This document shows positions 20,353-32,900 of a stretch of 64,000 nucleotides of DNA, one piece after another. The DNA comes from Phytophthora colocasiae (taxonomy: Eukaryota > Oomycota > Peronosporomycetes > Peronosporales > Peronosporaceae). Within the stretch, counting starts at the first letter, position 1. The number at the start of each line of letters is the position of its first letter. The notes beneath the pieces were generated by a model. The model saw only the letters and a program-made list of their open reading frames with translations. It had not been told where the DNA came from and ran no database searches. The position numbers were made by a program, and so were the translations under genes. The stretch covers positions 1,488,001-1,552,000 of the forward strand of contig JAGKQI010000101.1 in assembly GCA_018806915.1 (NCBI GenBank). Reading direction: 5' to 3'.

Positions 20353-21553
20353 CGAGGATACGCACATACAACATGAGTCAGAACATGCTGTGCAATTTGG
20401 CGATTGAACGTGTACATGTCTTGTACAATCTTCACACATGTAGGTTGAGCAAGTACGTGAGTGGTGAAGAGTTAACGACGACGACAGCCAAGGAAGTACA
20501 GTAGGTGAGCTGGTTGTCATGTTTTGCAGCTACTACGTGAGCGGTCTACAGTACACACCAGAGCGTGAAGCCGAATACGTAGGCGGTTCCAGATGCAGAA
20601 CAACTGGAAGAAGAAACTTGTTATCGTAGGTTGACTATGGTACATGTAGTGGAGTTGAGGAAGCAGTTGTCCGGTGCCCGTATACAAGTACATCGTAATC
20701 GTTACTACCACAAGTTTAGTCACAGACACTGACAATGGTCTCTTGTTGGTAACAAGGTTGTTTATGGTACTGACCAACTCAAGTCACGAATGGCGTGTAA
20801 ACACGTTCGAGCAACATCAATCTGCTGTACCGTACCGCAATCCGGTAGTTATCTGTGACATTGCAACATCATGTTGGCATCATGTATTAAAACGTACTAC
20901 ATGGTATTGTGGAAACCTACCAGAATGTCCCTTATTCGTTAATTAATTTGCTGGGTGCATCGTTTTCGGCAGTTTTCGGCAGAAATGTAGAGTCGCTTAT
21001 TTATTTACGCCACTGTCATACTCCGAATAGCTGTAAGCTACGGTTAATAATAGCATTGCGACTGATTAAGCCAAAATAATAGCATGTGACTGATTAAGCC
21101 AAAATGCCGCGGCATTCCAGCTTTTTACACATATAAATCCGCTAGAAACTGTAGATGATGGAAGTACTTGATCGTGTGTCGGTCAAAATTGGTGGAATTG
21201 CTCAAACAAGCACACGTCGCACGAGAACCAGCTCTACAGCGAATACGTGAAGCTCTCATAGGGAAGTTATATGTTGCTTTAGAGCAACGTCCCTTGTTCG
21301 ACATGCTGCTTGATTTTCGTGTAGCTATTGTAGTGGAAAGCTTAATAAGACTACTGAAAAGGAAAGGAAATTGAAGTTGATTAACTGGTTATTCCACTTG
21401 GCTTGGCAATTGAATTCTGAAGGTTTTGATTGTGATTGTGAATTGTTTGAATGGGATATTGAATTTTCGAATGCTAATCATTTCTTATCATCTGGAAAGT
21501 AAGTCCCCCGAACGCCTGCCAAGTGCGTAGCTTTGTGGTGCGTACACCAGTGG

Positions 21554-24300
21554 ACGAGAAAATATAAGAAACACAGTGAATTCCGTGAAAAGCACAATGA
21601 ATGCTTACTGAACACAGCAAAAGAGCCAGGCGGTCGCCATGGCATAAACGCGCGGCGGCGCTGCCAGTCGCGCATTCAGGCATTTCGCAAAAGAGGATCG
21701 CGCGGGGCGAGGCGCCAGCGTGCGCTCGGTGGGTGTTCGTCCGGGATGAGGGGGGAGCTGGAGTGGATCGCGCGGGGCAAGTGGAGGGGCCAATAGCCCA
21801 CGCGGTATGCAGCTTTACACCGCACGCACTAGCTGGGCACTCCGCATCACGCAGACGCATTAGCTGGGCACTTCGTATCACGCAGCTCGCATCGCACGCA
21901 TTTACAGGACACGTTCTACGGCAGCTCGCATTGCACGCTTTTGCTGGACACGCTAGCACCGCATCACGTAGCTCGAATCGCACGCAGTAGCTGGAGTACA
22001 CGCAGCATACAGGTAAAAGGATGAGACATCGAACTGCAAACAGGGTAAGCGACTCAAAGTTTTGGCTAAATTGTTTAACTACTAACTGGTGCTAGTTGTT
22101 GTTGCTCATAGCTACTCCCTTTCTAGCGCGTGTCCGGGACGTGGAGGTCTTCCAGCTGCTGTCGGCGTGAGGCCAACGCCATGCGAGCTCGGCTTTGACG
22201 TGCGACGGCGGTTGAAGAGCACCTCCTCGCCTTTGCCATTAAGGACGGCACTCCTTTGCATGGCGAACAGTAGGTGCACACAGCTCGCGTACTTGTAGAA
22301 GTACCCACATGGACACGTGCGGTTCTCCATATCAACAGGCCACCCTGTAGCAGGTTGGTTCTCCGATTCTAGCCTTGCCATGTTTGCGCTGATTTGAGCT
22401 GACACTTGTATGTGCTCGCTGTACCTCTTTGTAGCAGCATTGTACACTCGCAGCGGTGGAGTGTAGACAACGTTGACTATGTTTGCGCTTGTGCCCAGCA
22501 AGAATTCAACACCCATGCGTGGCGGTGTGTATTCGCGGATGAGCTGCTGGCGTTGTAGCGCCTTGACGCGACTCATCAGCTCCTTGGATGGAGCCGGGGT
22601 AGTAGCGAATCGGCGAACGTCAATAGAGTGTTGACGGCAACAAGCCCGTAGCTGCTGCAGCAGCTCTCCCATTTTCAGTAGTCGGTGCACAGTGTAGTCG
22701 CGCTTTAACGCCCGGTTGAATTGCTCAACCGGGTTGTTGGTTGTTGCGAACCCGGGCGCGGTGTGATAGCACTGCCAGTTGCTGAAACGCCTACTTAGCC
22801 AAACACGAGTGAAGTACTCGCTGGAAGCTCTGGAGAGCTGGGGTTTCTTCCCATCGAAACTGAGATGCCGAGCGAACAGCGGCAAAGTCTTGGACATCAC
22901 GCGTGCAATGCATGTCGTAGACGTCACGTAGCACAGCATTGCTGTGTTCCTTCGACAAACCTTTCGTGCGCTCCACAACTTTTGCAAGCAAGTGGTAGAA
23001 GCACATTAGATGCGTGTACGAACAATCTACTCCAAAGACTGCAGCAGCAGCGTTGAACTGTGCACTATCCGCGTCGCCCATGAAATTTGCCACACGCAGC
23101 GGCTGACCAACAACTCTGCTGTAAACGCAGCGGAGAGATGCGAATGCGTTCGTGAAGTGCGGTTCTTGCTGCTGTGATGTTACGAACAGAGCAAGGAGGT
23201 GGAATTGGCGAGCGGCATCGGTAATTCCACAAACCAAAACTGGATAACCGACTTGGTTGGTTTTGTAGGTAGCATCGACATGGAAAATGAAGGATGCGGG
23301 GTCTCGAGCCGCTTGACGAAGCAGCGCTTTCGTCGTAATTCCAACTAAAAACGGATTTTGGTCTGTGCCGTTTCCAACTTTGAGCTGTCCATCTTCACTC
23401 GATTGCATACAAAATGTAAACGGCTCGTGCTCTTGCTCGTTTCCATGGAATGCTTGGGCTCGTAAAAGCGACCTTACGTTGTCCATGCTGTCGTTGACGC
23501 CAAGTTTGGTGCGGCGAAAGTAGCAAACGACGTTTTGCACTTTTTGGAGGGACGGGAGGTCATCAGGACGCAGCGAGAACTGGGTCAACATGGCCGTTCG
23601 AATTCGAGCGGGCTTCATACCAGCCTGAGCCATCTGTTTCGCGTACACTTTCTGGGCAGGCGTGAGACTGGGGCTCCGTGGCGGTGTGGCTCTGGTCACG
23701 TGGTCTCCACTCTCGAATAATGACGTAGCATTGCGATCCATGCACACTAGCATTTTACCCACTTAGCGTAGGGCGCAGCATGCTTGCACTGAGTACAGCT
23801 GCAGTTAAGGAGCTTGTAACGCATGAGATGCGGCGTTGGGCTGGCACACAGCGTGCAGAACATTGTTTGGCTCTTCGAAATCTTGAACGATTTCAAGCAC
23901 TGCAGTAAAATGATGGTTTCGCCTTCTCCTAACTCGTGGCACAGAGGAATCCAGGTTGGTCTTTGGGGCATCTTGGGGGAAAGAAGGCGTCGTAGGGCGG
24001 TGAGGGCACTGGAGGAGTTTTTCGAGTGCAGTCGAAGGAATGGTGAAGAGCCACCGCTTGCCGGTCTATATGCTGTCCTACTAATGGCCATAAATACGAT
24101 TTTATCGACTTTCAATTGGTCAAAATGCGCTGTTGTGCCGAGTAGTTATTTTCCAGTGTTCTCTTCCTTGATCGATGTGCAATCACCGCAAAGTGTTCTG
24201 CAACCAAAATAATTATTATAGTGTGTCAGAACCTGCATGCATTGTGCCTGTCACTCGTTCTTGTGAAATTCACACTGTTTTGGTGTTCTTAATGTGCTGT
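21554..24300 (-). mobile_element. MULE-B copy 2, 9-bp TSD
   Basis: CACCAGTGG flanks the element at 21545-21553 and 24301-24309, at the same site in the unit as copy 1. The two were therefore probably multiplied together with the unit. It is 2747 bp and has no nested Harbinger. Confidence 0.88.
22112..24091 (-). pseudogene. MULE-B transposase copy 2, two lesions
   Basis: The N-terminal frame is separated from the catalytic part by a 14-bp deletion near 23757 that removes the CPWRG part of the zinc module. An extra G near 22824 shifts the frame again between the second Asp and the Glu region. This copy keeps the C-terminal tail ending GRPPRPGHALERE, which copy 1 has lost. Confidence 0.85.
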
Positions 24301-24639
24301 CACCAGTGGACCACCAGGAGGCCCTAAGACTACTGATCTAAACCCATATTTATATTCACCGACTCTCTTTTACACTCTTACAATTTACTTCATTTAATTT
24401 GCGCACTGGCGATTGCACATCCCTCAATGCAGATCCACAATACATGTACCGGTAGAACGTAATTCACAGGTAAGCAAAAAGTACATGTAAGCGATTTGGG
24501 AGGCAGCAGAGCTCACTTGTTGTGCCGGATGCAGCGCTCTATCGTTGCCAACGATTCGTAGGTCGTTCGTGCACGTGTATTCTGTTTCTCACTTTCAATT
24601 TCCCCGGGTTCGTCACACTTACCTCGACAATCTCTTGTC

Positions 24640-25949
24640 ATGAGATTCCTTTTCGCCCCGTTCGTCGCCTCCATGGTGCTTCTGCTTTCCAGTAATGCCG
24701 ACGCTCTTAACGTCAAGTTTCCCGGTGTCAACTACATTCCCCGCAAGGGTCTGGACAACGAACCGGAAAACGTCAAGTGCAAGTCAGCATCCGAGATGCA
24801 GAAGGATCTGTATGCACTCAAGAGCGTCACCGACAAGGTTCGCATCTACTCTCTGATCGATTGCAACCAGGCTGAAGTCATTCTCCCGGCTGCCAAGAAC
24901 GCCGGTCTGAAAGTCGACCTTGGCATCTGGACGACGTTCAACCACGACACACTGCAGAAGGAGAAAACGAAATTGGCTGCCCTCATTGACTCGGGACTTT
25001 ACGATGACAACGTTGTTGGTTTTGATGTTGCCATCTACATGTACGACAAGTTCATTGCGGATACGGCCATCAGCTACGTGAAGGAGATTCGCGACTACCT
25101 GCGTAGCCGCGGTAAAATACTCCCGTCACTCTTGCCGACACTGTCGATGTCTACAACGACAACCCCCAGCTCGTGGATGCTGTGGACTACGTCTCTGTCA
25201 ACTACCAGTATATCGAATACGGTGACGACGTGAACGAGAGCGTTGCGAAGACGCTGGATGACTTGAAGGACCTGCGAGTTCTCGCTGCCAAGAAGGGTAA
25301 GAAGTTCGTAATCTCCGAGACGGGATGGAACTCAGCTGGCTTCTACCCCGGAGCTAGTGTGGCCTCCCCCGCCAACCAAACCAAGTACTTTACGGACTTG
25401 TACCATGTGTCTCGCTCGCACAACATTGACTTCTACTGGTACTTCGCTTTCGACACGGCCTTCCGCTCGGAGTTTGAGAACAGCTTCGGGGTGTTCCTGG
25501 TGAACGGTACACTGAAGAGTAACTTCCAGAACCTGGTCATCCGTCAGAAAGAACCTCGCGCCATTCGTAACGTTGGCTCGAAGCGGCTTTTGTCTGAGAA
25601 CAATGGCAGCGTGTACATGTCGAGCAAGTCGAGTGACTGGCTAGTGCAGGAGCAGCAGGTCTGGTTCTTTGATTCGGCCACGCAGCAAGTGCGATCCAAG
25701 AGCAGTGACCGTTGCCTAGACGCGTACCAGGGATGGAACGGAGGAATCGTTCACGTCTACCGTTGCATGGACAACGAGGCCAATCAGAAATGGACATTCG
25801 AGGCATCGACCGGAAAGCTCAAACACGCCAAGCACCAAGGTTTCTGCCTCGATACGAACCCTGCCCAAAACAACAAGGTGCAGCTGTACGGATGCTCGCC
25901 GAACAACCCGAATCAGCAGTGGAGCGTGATCAGCACTTCCAGCATTTGA
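24640..25949 (+). pseudogene. GH17-lectin copy U3, frameshifted
   Basis: One A is missing from a five-A run near 25116 (codon about 159). The frame leaves the GH17 sequence before the catalytic Glu and ends at 25233. The rest, including ISETGW and the lectin domain, is open from about 25173 to 25949. The same deletion occurs in U6 and U7. Confidence 0.9.
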
Positions 25950-26065
25950 AGTAAAATGCATCCCCGCTACGTATAGAGGCGAATCGCAATAGGATTGAGC
26001 AGCTTCCCAGTAAGATTGCAATAGATTGTGTAATTGTGTTTCGAAAATTCTGGCCAATCGTCTAC

Positions 26066-26924
26066 TTATAGATTGGTTGGTTTTTTACTCGGAAAAAAAT
26101 ATCGGTTGAAAACCGGTTTAAAAACGGTCTTCTATCGGGCGACTGGTTCATTAACCATTGAGACAAGGCAGCGGCTGAGTTAACCACGGTAAGCATTTGG
26201 ACAGCAAGTAGTCTCCTGGAGGTGTGCAGTACCTAATTCAAAGTTTCATGTTTGTGGGGATGTACCAGGTGACGTGGGCTACAACTTATAATACTCCGTG
26301 TCGAGTGTCAGTGAGAAATGCGTCTTAAAGCGCAAGGCGTTGCTTGCAGAAGGACGTGTGTAAGCGTATGTCAAGAGGAGCCTCGCAAACTCTCAATTCC
26401 CATCAAGCGACAATCTACCTGGATGTTTGATCACAAAGACTTTTCACCTGCGCGAACTACATGCTCTAGTGTCGGTGGAGGTTCGTAAAGCTGCCAAGCC
26501 ACGTCTGAATCACTGATATGAAGACCTCTTACGCATTATCGACGCCATGCGAGCTGAAACTACAACGGATTAGTCGGTGAAGAATGGAGGACGTTAGGCT
26601 GAGATTGCACAATGAAATTGCTAGTCTCCTTCCGTATCAAGGGTATGAATTTTACTTCGCATCAGGTTTGTTGTTTTAGTCAGAGTGAATCAAATGTATT
26701 GTTATAGATGTAGTGACAAGAATGTGTCCACAGGAATTTCCTATCGTAATCGTGTGTAGCTCGTACCGAGAAGAGAATATTTGCCGTTTAAAGTGACCAA
26801 GTGCTATCCGCCTAATCGTCGTGAAGGACGCCAGCTGAATAAACAACCGAAAAAAAAACCAAAAAAACAGAATAACTAACTTGTTGGATTTAAAAAGGAA
26901 ATAATTATAAAAAACCATTCCATA
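26066..26924. mobile_element. 860-bp non-autonomous element (U3)
   Basis: The site is the same as in U1 and U2, with CGTCTAC at 26059-26065 and 26925-26931. It is one base shorter. Confidence 0.7.
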
Positions 26925-26988
26925 CGTCTACTACAAATACTACAAATCATTCACTTCAACTTGACAAGGTCTGATCTCAAGTTGAGAT

Positions 26989-27071
26989 CTTGTATACTAT
27001 AGCTGCTAACAGGCGAGCTTTGGTTGAGATTCTCAACCAAAGCTCGCCTGTCAGCAGCTAAAGTATACAAG
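26989..27071. repeat. Long imperfect palindrome (U3)
   Basis: The inverted arms lie around T 27030. The right arm keeps the group-B bases (CTGTCAGC, CTAAAGT), which mismatch the left arm, so this copy is closest to the state just after the inverted duplication formed. Confidence 0.8.
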
Positions 27072-27173
27072 CGGCTTCCTCGTTCATTTCTTTTTATATT
27101 TAGGGAGTTGATGATGATACATGCATGCACTAAAACATCGCTAACGTAGCTAGTACCAGCTAGAAGACACCAA

Positions 27174-28340
27174 TTACACGTTGGGGCCGTACACCGACAG
27201 ATCGTTGCCAGGCAGGATGAACTGCTTGAAGTTCTCCTTGAACGACTTGGCCAGCTTCAACGCCGTCTCGTCGAACGCAGCCTTGTCCGTCCACGAGTCC
27301 TTCGGGTTCAGGATCTCCGACGGCACGCCCTCCACCGTCGTGGGGATCTCGAAGCCGAACAGCGGGTCCTTGACGAAAGTCGCGTCGTTGATGCTTCCGT
27401 CCAGCACCGCGTCCACGCACTTGCGCGTGAACGGCAGCTTCATGCGCTTGCCCACGCCGTACACACCGCCCGTCCAGCCCGTGTTGATCAGGTACACGTG
27501 CGTGTTGTGCTCCTGCAGCTTCTTCTTCAGCAGGTCCGCGTACTTGGTCGGGTGCAGCGTCATGAACGCCGCACCAAAGCACGTCGAGAACGTCGCCTGC
27601 GGCTCCGTGATGCCGCGCTCCGTGCCTGCCACCTTGGCCGTGTAGCCCGACAGGAAGTGGTACTGCGCCTGGCCCGCAGACAGCTTCGACACGGGCGGCA
27701 GCACGCCGTACGCATCGCACGTCAGGAAGATCACGGCGTTCGGGTGGTTACCGCGCGAGTTCGGCTGGTGGTGCGGGATGTGGTAGATCGGGTACGACAC
27801 GCGGCCGTTCTCCGTCTTGCTCGAGTTGAAGTAGTCGGGCTCGTTGTTGGCGTCGATCCACACGTTCTCCAGCATGGCGTTCGGGCGGATGGCGTTGAAG
27901 ATGTCCGGCTCGTTCTCCTTGCTCAGGTCGATGGTCTTGGCGTAGCACCCGCCCTCGAAGTTGAACACGCCCTCGTCGTCCCAGCCGTGCTCGTCGTCGC
28001 CGATCAGCTCGCGCTTCGGGTCGGCCGACAGCGTCGACAGACCAAAGAAGATGGCCGTGTCTCCCGCCTTGCCGATGTTGGCCGACGCGTGCATGGCCAT
28101 CACGCCGTTCAGCGGCAGGTAGTAGTTCATCATGCTGAAGATGCCCTTCTTCATCTCGCCACCGTCTGTGTGTAGGACCTCCAACAGCACGTCCGAGTAC
28201 CAGCGCAGCTCCGTAGGTGTAACATTCTTCACGATATGAAGCAGCAGTCGAGCACCAACAAGTTGTGTGGCATCTGTTAGGTCGTCTACGAGCGGGAACG
28301 TAAGCGCCAACAGTCGACCAAGAAAGTCACCGCCTAAATG
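27174..28340 (-). pseudogene. TTI2/PEPCK chimera (U3), complete C-terminus
   Basis: The 378-codon frame ends in YGPNV, which U1 and U2 have lost. GTGKT is absent from the P-loop as in all copies. One residue differs in the LSADPKR segment (Arg for Gly). Confidence 0.88.
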
Positions 28341-28543
28341 AGGGGCCTACACCTGCTGCACCACGTGCAACATGATCTTCTTATTGACTGAAGATGCCGC
28401 CACCCACGTCTCCTTGTCCACATCTTATTTGGGAGCGATATGGCTGCTTGCTCATTCGGTTGCCGCGGATCTACGACACCTTCTCAGTCAGAAGCAGCGC
28501 TTGGATAACTATCTTTAAGGATGTGGCCTATGACAGCCTATGA

Positions 28544-29185
28544 CTTCAACGTGGGCGACATGCAACACACCGTGCGCTGGCCATTGTATCCCGCAAGCCA
28601 GAGACGCTGGATGTTCTGTTGGCTTGTCTTGTAGAATCACTGGACAAGGTCTCTCCTGGCGAGCTCAAGCACTACGATCGATTCACGCCACGACTCCTTA
28701 ACGACACCAGTCTGTGCAGTGACGTCGCTGTTCGCGTCATTTTTGTCCGGCATTTACGCGCGCTTGTGGCCCGTCAGGGGGCCCCACATAGCCTCAACAT
28801 CATTCGATATCTACAACCACTATTGAAGGTGTTAATCGCGGGCTTTGAGAGTGTCAACGTTGAGCTCCTGTTAGCGACACTGGAAACGCTGCAGACGACT
28901 GTCCTCGCGGCTTGGCCCCGAATTGCACCACACACAGAGGAGATTGTGGTGGGTGTACTACGTGCTGTGGCTTTCTGTGAGATTTTCGATGAAGGTGCCG
29001 AGTTCACGCCATCCTCACATGAAAGGAACCAGATTCTTGCGCTATGCGAAGACGTGCTAGACCTGCTCAACCAAGTCAGTGGTGGAGATTCTGTTGTCGG
29101 CGATATGTTAGCTACTGTGAGCAGTCACAGTCCGAAGCTATCTCCCTTCTGTGATCGGATGCAAGAGAAGTTGACGGCTCGATAG
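28544..29185 (+). pseudogene. TTI2: TTI2-like 3' fragment (U3)
   Basis: It is as in U1 but with an in-frame 3-bp deletion (one Pro lost from SPPGEL). Confidence 0.6.
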
Positions 29186-29423
29186 CGAGGATACGCACAT
29201 ACAACATGAGTCAGAACATGCTGTGCAATTTGGCGATTGAACGTGTACATGTCTTGTACAATCTTCACACATGTAGGTTGAGCAAGTACGTGAGTGGTGA
29301 AGAGTTAACGACGACGACAGCCAAGGAAGTACAGTAGGTGAGCTGGTTGTCATGTTTTGCAGCTACTACGTGAGCGGTCTACAGTACACACCAGAGCGTG
29401 AAGCCGAATACGTAGGCGGTTCC

Positions 29424-29859
29424 TGAGACGTGCTGTGTGCCTTGTAGTTATCGTCAGCGTGACGTAGGCTCCAGCAGCACGTATACTTCAAGGAAGAGCA
29501 AGATAGACGAGGTGGAAGGCAGGGAGTTGCCTGGCAGAATGCCGCGGCGGGAACAACCAAGGTGAGGAGCTTGAGTACTCGCTGGTACGATTGGAAGTGA
29601 GAGCAGAGCTGCGCCGCAGCCCGCTCCTCAACCTTGGGACCCATGATGTATTTAATGAGCAGTTGCTAACCACTCTCGTTGTCCTATCTAGCTGCAGGTG
29701 CTGGTGCTGAGGATTTGGGCGGTTGCAACCGCCATGAGAGGCTGCGCCACTCATCATCGCAGGAGGAATATGGAGTACAATCGCGTACGCGATGTTGTGG
29801 CCGCTGTTACACGTCGGTGCCAGCACTGCTCGCTCACTGGTACACTCTGGTACCTCACA
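29424..29859 (-). repeat. Copia 3' LTR
   Basis: In element orientation it runs from TGTGAGGTACC to GCACGTCTCA. It has the same length as the copy at 35031-35466. Confidence 0.92.
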
Positions 29860-29868
29860 CCCCCACTC
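29860..29868 (-). other. Copia polypurine tract
   Basis: On the minus strand GAGTGGGGG directly precedes the 3' LTR, the position and composition expected for the plus-strand primer. Confidence 0.75.
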
Positions 29869-29948
29869 GTTCGAGACGCGCATCGAGCTGGCTTGACCCG
29901 CAGGATCAGCCTAGCAAGTGGCTCGAACGTTTGCACTTGATTTGGTAG

Positions 29949-32900
29949 CTAGTGTTGATGTTCAGCAGTAGCAGTAGCCTCAACAGTAGCTGTAGCTAGA
30001 CTCGATACAGGTAACACCTTCAATTGCTTTCGAAACTTTGTGAATTTTGCGTTTGCCAACGGCTTGGTCATGATGTCCGCCGTATTGTCGTCAGTAGGCA
30101 CATGTAGAGTCCGTAGTTGCCCGTCCTCCACTAAATGTCGAATCAAATGATACTTGTTCTTGATATGTTTCGTGGCTGAGTGCTTTCCCGGTTTCGCAGT
30201 AAGATAGAGGGCAGCTTGGTTATCACCTCGTAGTAGTGGTGTGGCCGCAGACCACCGTAGTTCCTCTAATAGGCCATCCAGCCATAGTATGTCCTTTACC
30301 CCTTCATTCATAGCGATGTACTCGGCCTCTGTGCTCGACTGAGCGTTGATCCCTTGCTTCCGGGATCCGTAAGACACGACATTGCCGTCAGAAACGTGAC
30401 GTAGCCCGAGATAGACTTGGCATCATCCGGATCATTAGCGTAATCACTGTCCGTGTACACAGTAACTTCAACGTCCTTGCCCGAAACAACGTCCATGTGA
30501 AGTGCATGATCACGTGTCTGCTTCAGATACCGGAGAACCCGCTGGGCTTCACGGTAGTGCTTGTGCTCAAAACATGACAGGTACTTGCCCAAATGGCGTA
30601 CCGCATGTGCAATGTCAGGCCGCGAGCCCGACACTAGGTACTGCAGTGACCCGACAATCTCTCGGTACGGTAGTTTCATACCAGGCGCAACGGATTTCAC
30701 GTTGGCCTTCGACTCGCTGGTCGACTGTGGAGTCCAACATCCGTAGGCATCCTGCATCCCGTAGGCTTTTAGGATCTTGTCGATGTGTGCTCGCTGGCAA
30801 TACATGATTTTGTTGTGCGTCTTGTCGATGGTAATCTCAATGCCCAGCAGGAACTTGACTTCACCCATGCTCGTCAAGGTGAATGCATTTTTCAGCTTTT
30901 CTGCAATCTTGGTACACAGAGTTGTCGGTCCCATCAACAGGAGGTCATCCACGTACACACTAAGGATCATCGTCACATCTCCGTCGTCGTTGTACATAGC
31001 GTAGAGGCCATAGTCACTGTCCAAGCGGGTGAGACCCAGCTTCTCAAGTAGTGTATGCAATGTCTTGTTCCATACTGCAGGTGCTTGTTTCAAGCCGTAA
31101 AGAGACTTAATGAGTTGGCAGACCATTTGCCCACCGTTTTCTTCGAACCCCACAGGCTGCTCCATGTAAATGAGCTCAGAAAGTAGACCGTACAAGAACG
31201 CAGTCTTGACGTCGTACTGTAAGACAAGCCAGCCACGCTTCACAGCATACAGGATGACCGCTCGTATGGTCTCAAACCGAATGACAGGCGCAAATGTCTC
31301 CACATAGTCAACTCCATACTTCTGCTTAAAGCCATGGATCACCAGCCGGGCTTTGAACCGCTGGATTCGCCCTTTAGCATCTCTCTTGACCGCAAAAACC
31401 CATCGGTTTGTGATAACAGTCTGACTCTTGGTTTTGGCTCGTGCAACCAGCTTCCAAGTTCCATGTGCGCGCAATGATGACAGCTCGTTCTCCATCGCTG
31501 CTTTCCACTCCGGCCAATACTTACTCGCCTTCGCTTGCTTGTAGGTATTAGGAATCGGAATATCCGTCGTCGTGTTCATCACAGAACCGACCACATAGTC
31601 ATTGAGATGAGCTGGTAGCTTCCTCATTCTGCGAGGGCTTGAGCTTCGTACCTCCGCTGAAGGTGAGTCCGTACATCGTGGCTTGTACTCGTCGCTGGAG
31701 TCCTGCTCACTGCATGAAGAGACTTGCCGCTTTCGCTTCTTCTTCTTGTTTGTCACAGCCGCTGGCTGCAACTCAGTACCGGGTGTTGCTGCAACAACCC
31801 CCACTGGCTCCGTATTCTCACCGATTTCCTTTTCAGGAGGCAGATTGGTTGATTTGGTAGCCGCAGGCACGTCAGGTGCGCTACCTGCTTCGGGAAATAG
31901 TCGGGCTTCAAGTGTAGATGTAATAGGCACCACCGGGATCACATCCACAAGCTCATAGTCCCCGCGGAAATACATGTTCAGCAGTAGCCGACGGATGTAG
32001 TCATTCGCAACAGTAAACTGCTCATGAAAATATACGTTCCCACTGCGTCGAGTAGTCACGGTTCCAGTTCGCAGGTCCATCAACTTGTATCCAGTCGTAG
32101 TAGTACTATAGCCCAGGAAAATTGACAGCACAGACCGCGGGTCCAGCTTTGCTCGCGTTGTACGGGTCTCAGGAGGTACGTACGCATGTACCAAGCAACC
32201 CCAAGTTCGTAGGTGTCGCAGCACCAGTGCCGAACAGCAGTTCATGGGGCGACTTCCCGTTCAACGGAGCTGTCAGAAGGAGGTTCAGTGTGTCTACAAT
32301 GTGTAGAGTAGCTTCACCCCACAACAGGTTCGGTAGATTGGTTGCATGAAGTACTGCTCGTAGCCGTGGAAGCACTATACCATTGGCGCGTTCCACAATC
32401 CCGTTCTCTTCCGGGGAGTAAGCATTCGTGGTATTAAATTCAATGCCATGACTCAAGCAGAACCGTTCCAGGTAGGTGTTCACAAATTCTCCACCTTGAT
32501 CTGAGTGTACCAACGTTACTGAATGTCCTGCACGCTTGAACTGAGTGTTGAGCCGCAATACCAGTTCTTCGATTAGCTTGGCTGCTTCGTCTTTATGCTT
32601 CAGCAGATAACACCACTTGTATCGCGTTGCCTCATCTACTACCAGCATGAACATCTTTTCGCCAGTTGCCGTGTCTTGATTGATGCCGCAAAGATCAACA
32701 GATAGCTTTTCCAGCGGGTTCTTCCGCCGCCGTGGCCCACGCTTGTAGGTGGTACGCTTGAACTTAGCCGATAAACAAGGAACACATTCATAGTCCTTCA
32801 ACGACTGCATGTTAAAGTTAAAGCCAAAGTCGGCCTTGTCATTAGCCAACTTCTTGATGACCTTCATGTTCACGTGTCCAAGGCGATTGTGCAGCAATCC

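Larger units (their letters stand above)
15578..24401. repeat. Array unit U2
   Basis: U2 has a GH17-lectin copy broken by a one-base insertion, the 860-bp insertion and the longest perfect palindrome. It ends with a second MULE-B copy at the same site as in U1. The 5' part of its GH17 gene carries group-B bases (Gly62, Thr84), while the 3' part carries the group-A residue Thr248. Confidence 0.9.

Noticed and set aside
29679..29948. Frames of 80-89 codons spanning the Copia LTR
   Set aside because: They recur in both LTRs and read into non-coding element sequence, so they are by-products of the LTR.
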